From positions 21,689,001-21,753,000 of the forward strand of contig NC_088359.1 in assembly GCF_036884655.1 (NCBI RefSeq): a stretch of DNA of 64,000 nucleotides, read 5' to 3'. Source of the stretch: Musa acuminata AAA Group (lineage: Eukaryota > Streptophyta > Magnoliopsida > Zingiberales > Musaceae). Shown here in pieces: positions 21,745-32,266 of this stretch. Every line of letters begins with the position of its first letter. The first letter of the stretch is position 1. The notes under the pieces were generated by a model, which searched no databases, had not been told where the DNA came from, and was given only the letters and a program-made list of their open reading frames with translations. The position numbers and the translations under genes are program-made.

Positions 21745-23081
21745 TGTTGAATCTTGAATTTTGATGATGAAACCAATTGATAGTGTTTATGATTTAATGT
21801 GCGTTTAAGTGATGCAAGGCTAACGTCAATCAGTAAAGGCAAATTGATTAAAGTAGGAAGAATCAGACATTGGGCCGAAGCATACATGTCAAAAAATTGG
21901 ACAACGGACCGAAGGAATAGTCGACGTATCGGCATAAGACTTTGGGCCATGAATTCAGGTATCGGGCCAAGAAGATCGAACATTGCGCCAAGAAGATCAG
22001 ACATTATGCCAAGAAGATCGGATTTTGCGAGAAGACAACATGTTGATTGGGCATTACACAGAAGGAGAGGACGATGCACCAAAGGATCAAATGAAGCGTC
22101 GGAAGAACCAAGGACATATCGGATAATATAAGATTCGCTTGTAATCAATTATGTCTAGATTGAGTTAGTTTAGAGTCTAATTGAGTCGATTTAAAATGTA
22201 ATTAGATAAACTCAATTAGTGGCCAACTGGGCCCAAAATAGTGTTGTTTTGGGCCAAGAGAAAGGGCCATTCAGTGAACCAAGTTTAGGATGTGTTGGGC
22301 TAAGTGAAAGGCCCAAACAGTGACCAAACAGGTGAAACCATCGTGGCACAATCTCCGAGACTATGTCAAGCAGTGGTACCGCCCAAACACAGTCTCCGAG
22401 AGACTGTTAGGCGATGGTACCACCCAGTGTCAAGGTGTCAGGCAGTGGTACCACCCAGTGTCAATGCTACAAGCGATTGTACTGCCTAGCACAGGCGGTG
22501 GTACCGCCTATCCTTGAGAAACCAGGGATGAGACATTTTTAGGCTCTAAGTTTGAATCAACTTGAAGCCTATAAATACCACTCTCATCTCAGGTTAACAT
22601 ACACATGATTTGAGAGTGAAAAAGAAAGAAAACGCTGTTGTAATCTTGTGTAAACTCCTCTCAAAGATCTAAGTGTTAGTATAGTTTGAGACCGAGAGTA
22701 AGTGGGGATATAAAGGTTCTCTCCTAAGCCTGCAAAAGGAGAATAGAGTAGTAAGAAGGAGGTTGATATTTGCCTATTAAAGGAAGATCGTTAGTAGATG
22801 TTGGTGGCCTCAACGAAAGCCGAATCGGTGGAGTCGATGTAGGTCACGATGATCGAACCACTATAACTCGATTTGCATTTACTTCTTGCAATTTACATTT
22901 ATAGCAAACTGTCCTTCTTTACTCTACTGCTCTACTTCCTCATTACATGCTTACATAAGTGTTTTTAAGTTAAACATAATTTTGATCGGTTTTAATTGTA
23001 CAAAGATTTTTTAAATCAACGTTATTACCGCTGCACTAATTCACTCCCCCCCCCCCTCTTAGTGCCAACTCATTCCTAACA
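21745..23081 (+). mobile_element. Solo LTR I (Sirevirus-like, divergent subfamily)
   Basis: 1337 bp, TGTTGAATCTTG to CCTAACA. Flanks GATGG (21740-21744) and GATGA (23082-23086) are a TSD with one mismatch. Its palindromes are the variant AGGCGGTGGTACCGCCT (22360-22510); TATAAATA lies at 22570-22577 and the hairpin at 23034-23064. It ends TTAGTGCCAACTCATTCC, unlike all other LTRs here. It interrupts the G1 leader. Confidence 0.85.
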
Positions 23082-23136
23082 GATGAATGGCTATGGAAGG
23101 GCAGTGAGACACCAAGAACATTGTTCTGATACCAGA
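23082..23136 (-). promoter_or_regulatory. G1 leader start and primer-binding site
   Basis: On the minus strand the LTR is followed by TCTGGTATCAGAACAATG. TGGTATCAGA (complement of 23125-23134) matches initiator-Met tRNA. Confidence 0.75.
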
Positions 23137-23548
23137 TGTTAGAACCCTTGCAGATTCTAAGCTTGGGGTTGATCTCTTTAGGGGATCGACCTCCTTAGAA
23201 CTCTATAGGGGTTCCTTTAAATTGCTGCTCAAAGGCTATAGAAAAGATTCATCTATTGCTTGTTAAAAGAGGATGAATACATAACTATTTATAGGGCTTC
23301 TAAACCCTAACTCCTAATAGGACTCCTACTCAAGACTCCTATTCCTTTACAACTCCTAATGCTTCTCTAAGAACAACTCCTAATAGGACTCCTACTCAAG
23401 ACTCATATTCCTTTATAACTCCTAATGCTTCCCTAAGAAATAACCTCCTAACCCTAGCCGGCCTCTTCACCTCTTTAATAGGGGTTCGCTAGGTAGGTTA
23501 ACATGAATGCCCCTCACATTTAGGTCTCTCCTAGGTAGAGTCCTAACA
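23137..23548 (-). repeat. 5' LTR of G1 (Ty3/gypsy)
   Basis: 412 bp. On the minus strand it starts TGTTAGGACTCTACC and ends GGGTTCTAACA next to the PBS. It contains a direct repeat of about 70 bp (CTCCTAATAGGACTCC..., near 23310-23365 and 23370-23440). G1 runs left from here, interrupted by I, A and the collapsed element, to the window edge. Confidence 0.82.
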
Positions 23549-23566
23549 GGTTTCCTACCTTACTAT
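23549..23566 (+). other. Fragment of G2 leader
   Basis: GGTTTCCTACCTTACTAT continues at 38041 across element D (TSD ACTAT at 23562-23566). The join reproduces the complement of the G1 leader at 21577-21619, so G1 was inserted into a related gypsy element lying the other way round. Confidence 0.7.
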
Positions 23567-24464
23567 TGTTAGGATCGGAGCGACACTAAGAGGGGGGGGG
23601 TGAATTAGTGCAGCGGATTAAAACTTGTAAGTTCGAAAATGATTCCATAAAATGCAAGGAAATTTCGCGTTGATAGTAACGTGAGTAAAGTAAAAACCGG
23701 AAACTTGCTGCTGTGTAGATAATGATTGTAGAAAGGTAAGTACTCACACATTCAATAAACACACCAATTTAACGTGGTTCGGTCAAATGACCTACATCCA
23801 CTTGCGAAGCTTTCTTCGATGAGGCTCCCAACTTTCACTAGCAAATTTCTTTGAAGGGGAAGGACAAATACCCCTCTTACAACCTTTTACAAGTGGTTCA
23901 TACTCTTACAAATTTTTGAATAGAAAGGAGGTGAACACTCAAAGCAATTGATTACAAGACTTGCTAAATACTTTGCTAAAGCTTTATCTCAATCTCTAAC
24001 TTCTCAAAGGTTGTTATCTCAGCTGAGAATTGAGGGGTATTTATAAGCCCCAAGAGGATTCAAATTTGGGCTCCAAATTTTGAATTCTCTTGGGTTTCTG
24101 AGGCTGGCGGTGCCACCGCTTGTCGGTGGCGGTGCCACCGCCTGTCTGTGTCTGACAGACACTATACTAGCGGTGCCACCTCCCAGTTCGGTGGTGCCAC
24201 CACCGGACCTCTCGGGTGCTGGGCGGTGCCACCGCTCAGTTCAGCGGTGCCATCGCTCAGTTCTCAGGTTCTGGGCGGTGCCATCGCCTACACTATTTCA
24301 GCTCACTAGTTGGGCTCTAAACTTGGCTCAAACTAGTCCGAACTCGGGCCCAATTGGTCCCTACTTGGGTTATAGGATTAACACCTAATCCTAACCCTAA
24401 TTAACGTGCTAACTATGAATTTAAAGACATTTCCTAAGCTATTATAAAGTCCGCAAGTCAAGAC
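23567..24464 (-). repeat. 3' LTR of D, distal part
   Basis: Carries the hairpin (23584-23610, a G run on this strand), TATA (complement of 24039-24045) and palindromes (24103-24290). Interrupted at 24464 by E (TSD AAGAC); the rest is at 31536-32266. Confidence 0.9.
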
Positions 24465-26064
24465 TGTTGAATTTCGTATTTTGATGATGAAACCAATTGA
24501 TAATTATGTTTATGTTTAACTGCATTTTGAGTGATGCAGGTCTACTCGATCAAGATTAAACAATTAAGGCACGAGGAATTGACGTTGCGCCGGAGGAGAT
24601 CACGTTAGGATATTGGATGGCAGAAGGCTTCGGACGTCGGGCATCGGGCCAAGAGCAGAATTGCGACAAGGATATCGGCATTGCGGAGGTCAACCGCCGA
24701 TTGGGCAACAAGCCGCAAGAGAGGACGATGCGCCGAAGAATCAGACGAAGTGCCAACCAATGACGTGCTGGGCAACAGAATGTCAATTCGCTTTATAATA
24801 ATTGTCTAGATCGGAGTAGAGTTTTTGCTTGTGGTTGCAGGATTAACTACGATAACGACGAAGACATAAAGCAAAACAAAGTGTCGGAGTCAAGCACGAA
24901 GGATTCATTGCGAGTTCGAGAGTTCGACAGAAGTCCGAAGGTTCATCAGGAATGCTGCCGGAACTAGCCAAGAATGAGTAGGGAGCTTGCCGAAGGGTTT
25001 TTCGGAAGCTCGCCGGAAGGTTCGTTGGAAGTTCGTGGAGCTCGCCGAGAAAGATCGGAGCTTGCCGAAGAAGCTCATCGGAACTCGCCAAGATCAAATC
25101 GTGAAGTCTAGGAGCTTGCCGGGAGTCCGCAGAATGGTTTCCGAGAGTTTATCGGAAGACCATCGGAAGTTCGCCGGAAGCTCGCTAGAAGAAATCTTGA
25201 CTTACGGACTTTGTAATAGCTTAGAAAATATCTTTAAATTCGTAGTTATCATGTTAATTAGGATTAGGATTAGGTATTAATCCTATAACCCAAGTAGGGG
25301 CCAATTGGGCCCGAGTTCGGACTGGTTTGGGCCAAGTTTGGAGCCCAACCAGTGAGCTGAATTGGCCTAGGCGGTGGCACCGCCCAGCACCCGAGAGCTG
25401 GGCGGTGACACCTCCTGGGCTCAGCGGTTGCACCGCCCAGCACCCGAGCGCTGGGCGGTGGCACCGCCAGCATCGGGAACATAAGAGAATTCAAATTTTT
25501 GGAGCCCAAATTTGAATCCTCTTGAGGCCTATAAATACCCCTCAAGTCTCAGCTGAGAACACAACTTTTTGAGCAGCAAGTGATTGAGAGAAAAGTCTTA
25601 GAAGAGTCTTTGCTAGTCTTGTTTTCAATTTGCTAGTGTTCACCTCCTTCTTTCTTGCTGAAAATCTGTAAGAGAGTGAACCGCTTGTAAAAGTTGTAAG
25701 TGGGGTATTTACCCTTCCCTTTCAAGAGATTTGTTAGTGGAAGGTGGGAGCCTCATCGAAGAGGGGCCTCGCAAGTGGATGTAGGTCATTTGACCGAACC
25801 ACTGTAAAATCGGCGTAATCTCTGGTTTGCATTTACTTATTGTCATTTATATTACTGCAAACCATTTGCACTTTAATGCTATACTGCTTTGTCTCTGTCT
25901 TACTTATCTCTTCAAGTTAAAACGCAATCGAAACGTTTTTAAACGAAAACGTTGCTTTTATCGTACGAAGTTTCCGAAAAGTGTTTAAATCGTGAAAAGT
26001 TTATCGTACTTCACCGCTGCACTAATTCACCCCCCCCCCTCTTAGTGCCGCTCCGATCCTAACA
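24465..26064 (+). repeat. 5' LTR of E
   Basis: 1600 bp, TGTTGAATTTC to CCTAACA. Palindromes at 25375-25475, TATAAAT at 25530-25536, hairpin at 26020-26047. U3 holds many TCGCCGGAAG-type repeats (24930-25200). Confidence 0.92.
25530..25536 (+). promoter_or_regulatory. TATA box of the E 5' LTR
   Basis: TATAAAT in GGCCTATAAATACCCC; the 3' LTR has the same at 30997-31003. Confidence 0.65.
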
Positions 26065-26066
26065 AT

Positions 26067-26078
26067 TGGTATCAGAGC
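26067..26078 (+). promoter_or_regulatory. Primer-binding site of E
   Basis: TGGTATCAGAGC, an exact match to the initiator-Met tRNA 3' complement, two bases after the LTR. Confidence 0.92.
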
Positions 26079-26114
26079 TCGATATTTCTCATTTCGGATT
26101 TACACCCGAGAGAA

Positions 26115-27059
26115 ATGGCTCTTCATGGCTTTCAAGAGGGCATATCGGTTTTTCGTCCACCGTTGTTTAACGGATTGGACTACACTTATTGGAAAACTCG
26201 AATGAGAGTTTTCTTGATTTCTATAAATTTGGATTTGTGGAATATCGTTGAAAACGGTTTTCAACTTCCCTCTAAACCGATGAACGAATGGTCGGATTTG
26301 GAGAAGAAGTATTTTTCTTTAAACGCAAAGGCTATGAATGCCTTATTTTGCGCTTTGGACAAAAATGAGTTCAATCGGATTTCTATGTGCGAAATGGCTT
26401 TTGATATTTGGCGAACACTTGAAATCATGCACAAGGGAACTAGTAGAGTCAAAGACTCGAAAGTTAACATTTTAATGCATGATTTCGAGCTTTTTCGAAT
26501 GAAGCCGAGCGAAACCATTGATGACATGTACACCCGTTTTAGGGATGTTGTCAATGGTTTACAAGCTCTTGGCAAATGTTTCTCGAATTTTGAACTTGTT
26601 AGTAAAGTTTTACGATCACTTTCTAAAGCTTGGGAATCAAAAGTAACGGCAATACAAGAAACAAAAGATTTAAATATTTTTCCACTTGAAGAACTTATCG
26701 GCTCATTGATGACATATAAAATGGTGCGCAATGCACATGATGAACACAATGAACACTTGAACCACCTTCCAAAGAACAGGAAGGATTTGGAACCTCGGAC
26801 AAATGAATACCACTTGAGTGATGACTCAAGTGATGAGGACAACGATGAACTTGAACTTCGAACACTAAATCTTAATAAATTTATTAAATAAAAATCTAAA
26901 ATAAACAATGAACTTGAATGGAGGGAGAGGCCAAAGAAGAGGAAGGCAACCAAGGATGAATCAAGAACTTCCAAAGGTGAAACGGAGAATTGGGCTTTGA
27001 CGGGCTTCGACTACAAGGTAAGTAACTCAACTCTCTTGAATTATTTTGAAATTACTTGA
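26115..27059 (+). pseudogene. Truncated gag of element E
   Basis: ATG 26115 (MALHGFQEGISVFRPPLFNG) to TGA 27057-27059, 315 codons including the stop, with a single internal stop (TAA 26889, a Gln codon in D). Contains the UBN2-like capsid domain (YTYWKTRMRVF, MNALFCALDKNEFNR) and the SSDED acidic patch. The zinc knuckle and everything beyond are missing. Alignment to C ends at GFDYKV, where the DNA reads CTACAAG|GTAAGTAAC, a consensus 5' splice site. The frame continues 13 codons to FEIT and stops. D has the same ending. This could give a capsid without nucleocapsid; whether splicing occurs cannot be told. Confidence 0.88.
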
Positions 27060-29932
27060 TGTTTTCCATGATGCATTTTCTCTTTTCTTTTGAATAATTA
27101 TTTTTCTTGAAAATTGTATGTTTTATGTTAATAGAGTAAAATGTTAGATTTAAATAATCATATATATGTGCTTGAGAAGCAAGAATGTGCATTTTGATGA
27201 TTTCCATATTAACTTTCAATGATGATGCATGGTTTTTATATGGAAGGCTTCATGATATTTTTTTTAAACCTTGTCTTTGGTTTTCAAACATGATGTATGT
27301 TTTTGACATAAGAACAAAACTTGAGCATGCTAATATAAAGTCAATCACATAAATTAAAACTAAAGAAGTTTTAGGTATCTATAAGAATCATTCAAAATTA
27401 TGTTCAATGAAACCATTGCATAATGATGTAATGAAAATATTAAACATTTTGAAACCATGTTTTAGTGTCATGCATAATGATCATGCTTAATAAATTTCAA
27501 AATTATGCATATGAATCTTGTGATTTATGGATTATTGATTTTTACCATAATGAAAGTGCCTTATTAATCTTTGTTGTAATAAATCTTACACTTTCGGTTT
27601 TAAACATTATACATGTTTTTATTTGGTATAAGTGAAATAAAATCATATGAATTGAAACAACTAAAAAGAGGAAAATATTTTTTCCTTGAAAATTTATTTT
27701 TCTCTATCCTATTGATCTTGATGTTTATTATGATAAATCTATGTATACCATTTTGAATCTCTTGAAAGTAATGTTGATATTTTGATGATTTTGATGATTT
27801 AAATTTGAAATGAGTTTTATCAAAATCATGATATTGATTTTTTGGAATAACATGAGATTACCTTTGATGATCATTTTGATTCATGGAATTTTGGATTCAT
27901 GACTTGGTCTTACATTTGTTTATGAGATGGTTGAAATCTTCGTACCTTTGAATTCTTCCCTTCTCCTTTCAATTTTTAAATTTATGCATGTTATATGTTG
28001 AAGATTTAAAACCATGTTTTGGTATCATGCATATCTAAGAAATATTGATGTGACAAATTGAATAAGTTGAAAATGAATGATGATTTTTCTCTTGAATATA
28101 ACTTGTGATATTTTTTTATATAAATCATCATTTTGATTTCTCGACATTCGGTACATGAGATTTTATTATAAATCAAAATTTCTCATTAATCGATCTTCTA
28201 TGATTTTACTTGATATTCTCTTGAGAGGAGATTTTCTAAATGAATCATGATTTTTCCTTGTGAGTTCTTGGAGTTATTACTTGATTTTTCTTTTAAAACA
28301 AGATCTCTTCTTTGTACTCCTATGATTTTTCTTGATATTTTATTTAAAGAAGATATTTACTATATGAATCATGTCTTTTGGTATTCAAATGATTTTATCC
28401 TTCATAACATGATTTCTTTGTATTTATGGCTTGCATGGCATGAAATGTTTTGGTATTATGCATGCAATGATGAAATATTCATAAAGTTAAAATGATGTAT
28501 GCAATACTTATGATAATGATGTACATGATGTATTTATTGCATATGATGTGTGTCATGAATGCTTTAAATGATGAATGTTTGGTATCATGATCAACATGTT
28601 GATAAATGCTTGAAAATTTTAATTTTGAGTATCATGTATGATATGCTTATTAATGATGATTGATTTATTTTTCGGTATCGTGCATGAAAAATAAGGTTAT
28701 TGAAATTGTGTATGTTTTAATTTGAATATATAATGATGCACAAATAAGAATGATACTTACCTTTGTCATAATATGAAAATTGATATAAGGGTCTTCCCTT
28801 CTTTTTGACAATGACAAAGGGGGAGCAAGAATTTCTAGCATGGACATCATGAAAAGAGGCAAACTAACTAGCTTGCACAATTCAAGATGAAAGCAAAAAT
28901 TGCACTTCTCAAAAGAGAAGATGCAAATGTAACATTTGCCAAATTGTTTGCTTGCCTCATGTAAAACATTATCTCTTGCTAGTTTGGCATTTTTGCTAGC
29001 TTGTATGTTGCAAAACTTGATCACTTTTTCAAACATTTTGCTAGCTTACACTTTGCAAAGAAAGCAAAAATGACAATTCTAGAAGAAAGAGCTTGCTATT
29101 TTGAACATCACAAGCTTGCCTATCTTAAGAAACAAAAATTGCAAAAGTGCTATCTTGCCTATCTCAAGAAGCAAAACTTGCAACTTGCACATTGCAATAG
29201 GAAGCAAGAATTATGAGCTTACACAAGAAAGCTATCTTGCATTTGCTTTCGAAATTTTTGCTAGCTTGTATATTGTGAAACTTACATATCGTAAAAATTG
29301 CTAGCTTGTAGTCTAAAGAGAAGCAAAAAGTTGCTATCTCAAAAGAAGCAAATGTGCTATCTTGCCTATCTTAAGAGGCAAAAATGCTAACTTGCACATC
29401 TAGCAAAACTTGACAAATTTGCATATTTCAAGAAGCAAGAGTTGCTTTCTTGAACATCTCAATATTGCTAGCTTGCATGATGTAGAACTTGCTATCTTGA
29501 ACATTACCAAAAGTGCTATCTTGTATGCAGTAAAACTTGCATATCTAAAACTTGATAGCTTAAATGTCCTAAGCATAATGCATTACTTGCTAAATTTTCT
29601 AGCTTCAAAACCGCATGATGATAAAACTTAATATTATGTTTTTCATGCAATGAGTTGAACTTATATTACAAACACAAAGAATAGTTGTACTTACTCCTTT
29701 TTGTTGATGACAAAGGGGGAGAAGTATGTTGATGGCATGATATGCATAAGTCTATGCATGAGTTCATAATGACGTGTTGCAAGTATTCATGATGAATATT
29801 GCAATGACTTGAATTCAGTTTGAATTCAAGGTTCTATCAATATGGCATATTGATAGGGGGAGTTTGTTTAAACTTCGGGAGTCAAGTTTAACTCCGTCAT
29901 CAATTGGTTGTCATCATCAAAAAGGGGGAGAT
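27060..29932 (+). other. AT-rich non-coding interior of E with CTAGC-rich repeats and PPTs
   Basis: Occupies the place of pol. No open frame with a recognisable domain. 27060-28790 is AT-rich with frequent CATGAT/TTGATG words. 28840-29640 is an array of degenerate units built on GCTAGCTTGCA and GCAAAACTTGC. PPT-like AGGGGGAG tracts occur at about 28815, 29715 and 29858; the final PPT AAAAAGGGGGAGAT abuts the 3' LTR (to 29932). D and F carry relatives of this block. Confidence 0.75.
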
Positions 29933-31530
29933 TGTTGAATCTCCTATTTTGATGATGAAACCAATTGATAATTATGTTTATGTTTAACTGCATTTTGAGT
30001 GATGCAGATCTACTCGATCAAGATTAGACAATTAAGGCAGGAGGAATTGACGTTGCGCCGGAGGAGATCACGTTAGGATATTGGATGGCAGAAGGCTTCG
30101 GACGTCGGGCATCGGGCCAAGAGCAGAATTGCGCCAAGGATATCGGCATTGTGGAGGTCAACCGCCGATTGGGCAACAAGCCGCAAGAGAGGACGATGCG
30201 CCGAAGAATCGGACGAAGCGCCAACCAATGACGTGCCGGGCAACAGAATGTCAATTCACTTTATAATAATTGTCTAGATCGGAGTAGAGTTTTTGCTTGT
30301 GGTTGCAGGATTAACTACGATAACGACGAAGACATAAAGCAAAACAAAGTGTCGAGTCAAGCACGAAGGATTCATTGCGAGTTCGAGAGTTCGACGGAAG
30401 TCCGAAGGTTCGTCAGGAATGCTGCCGGAACTAGCCAAGAATGAGTAGGGAGCTTGCCGAAGGGTTTTTCGGAAGCTCGCTGGAAGGTTCGTTGGAAGTT
30501 CGCGGAGCTCGCCGAGAAAGATCGGAGCTTGCCGAAGAAGCTCATCGGAACTCGCCAAGATCAAATCGTGAAGTCTAGGAGCTTGCCGGGAGTCCGCAGA
30601 ATGGTTTCCGAGAGTTTATAGGAAGACCGTCGGAAGTTCGCCGGAAGCTCGCTAGAAGAAGTCTTGACTTACGGACTTTGTAATAGCTTAGAAAATATCT
30701 TTAAATTCGTAGTTAGCATGTTAATTAGGATTAGGATTAGGTATTAATCCTATAACCCAAGTAGGGGCCAATTGGGCCCGAGTTCGGACTGGTTTGGGCC
30801 AAGTTTGGAGCCCAACCAGTGAGCTGAATTGGCCTAGGCGGTGGCACCGCCTAGCACCCGAGAGCTGGGCGGTGACACCTCCTGGGCTGGGCGGTTGCAC
30901 CACCCAGCACCCGAGCGTTGGGCGGTGGCACCGCCAGCATCGGGAACATAAGAGAATTCAAATTTTTGGAGCCCAAATTTGAATCCTCTTGAGGCCTATA
31001 AATACCCCTCAAGTCTCAGTTGAGAACACAACTTTTTGAACAGCAAGTGATTGAGAGAAAAGTCTTAGAAGAGTCTTTGCTAGTCTTGTTTTCAATTTGC
31101 TAGTGTTCACCTCCTTCTTTCTTGCTGAAAATCTGTAAGAGAGTGAACCGCTTGTAATAGTTGTAAGAGGGGTATTTACCCTTCCCTTTCAAGAGATTTG
31201 TTAGTGGAAGGTGGGAGCCTCAACGAAAAGGGGCCTCGCAAGTGGATGTAGGTCATTTGACCGAACCACTGTAAAATCGGCGTAATCTCTGGTTTGAATT
31301 TATTTATTTTCATTTATATTACTGCAAACCATTTGCACTTTAATGCTATACTGCTTTGTCTCCGTCTTACTTATCTCTTTAAGTTAAAACGCAATCGAAA
31401 CGTTTTTAAACGAAAATGTTGCTTTTATCGTACGAAGTTTTCGAAAAGTGTTTAAATCGTGAAAAGTTTATTGCACTTCACCGCTGCACTAATTCACCCC
31501 CCCCGTCTTAGTGTCACTCCGATCCTAACA
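29933..31530 (+). repeat. 3' LTR of E
   Basis: 1598 bp, TGTTGAATCTCC to CCTAACA; palindromes at 30838-30935, TATA at 30997-31003, hairpin at 31487-31513. A few percent different from the 5' LTR over the first 150 bp by eye. Confidence 0.93.
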
Positions 31531-31535
31531 AAGAC

Positions 31536-32266
31536 TTCTTCCGGCGAGCTTCCGACGAACTTCCGGCGGTCTTCCGGCGAACTCTCGGAAACCATTCTGC
31601 AATCTCCCGACAAGCTCCTAGACTTTACGATTTGATCTTGGTGAGTTCCAACGAGCTTCTTGGGCAAGCTTCGATCTTTCTCGGTGAGCTCCGCGAACTT
31701 CCCACGAACCTTCTAGCGAGCTTCCGAAAAACCCTTCGGCAAGCTCCCTACTCATTCTCGGCTAGTTCCAGCAGCATTCCCGACGAACCTTCGGACTTCC
31801 GTCGAACTCTCGAACTCCCAACGAATCCTTCACGCTTGACTCCGGCACTTTGTTTCGCTTTATGTCTTCATCATTATCGTAGTTAATCCTGCACACACAA
31901 GCCAAAACTCTACTCCGATCTAGACAATTATTACAACACGAATAGATATTCTGTTGCCTGGCACGTCATTGGTTGGCGTTTCGTCCGATTCTTCAGTACG
32001 TCGTCCTCTCTTGCAGCTTGTTGCCCAATCGGTAGTTGACCTCCGCAACCCCGATATCCATGGAGCAATTCCGCTCTCCTTAGCCCGATGCCCGACGTCC
32101 GAAGTCTTCTGCCCTCCAATATCCTGATGTGATCTCCTCCAACGCAACGTCAATTCCTCCTGCATCAACTGTCTAATCATGATCGAGTAGACCTGCATCA
32201 CTCAAAATGCAATTAAACATCTAAACACAATCAATTAGTTTCATCATCAAAATCCGAGATTCAACA
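31536..32266 (-). repeat. 3' LTR of D, proximal part
   Basis: U3 end of the LTR, finishing GATTCAACA at 32266 (TGTTGAATC on the minus strand). Followed at once by the minus-strand PPT. Confidence 0.9.

Larger units (their letters stand above)
24465..31530 (+). mobile_element. Element E: gag-only Sirevirus-like element
   Basis: 7066 bp, TSD AAGAC (24460-24464, 31531-31535). 5' LTR 24465-26064, PBS, gag 26115-27059, non-coding 27060-29917, PPT, 3' LTR 29933-31530. Full-length, with both LTRs of almost equal length (1600 and 1598 bp), yet without any pol domain. It sits in the LTR of its own relative D, in opposite orientation. Confidence 0.94.

Noticed and set aside
21799..22131. 110-codon basic ORF (RRIGIR...PRRSDIMPRRSDFARR)
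   Set aside because: Lies in U3 of solo LTR I; the similarity to frames at 24613, 30081, 37705 and 50007 follows from LTR homology.
24843..25280. Paired frames on both strands through U3 (also 30274-30564, 31632-31886, 61844-62248)
   Set aside because: Short CG-rich repeats keep several frames open; no family resemblance.
26261..26974. 237-codon antisense frame across E gag
   Set aside because: Shadow of gag on the opposite strand; no domain.
28665..29304. Open frames in the E interior (123, 71 and 67 codons)
   Set aside because: AT-rich and CTAGC-repeat translations, not conserved as frames in D or F.
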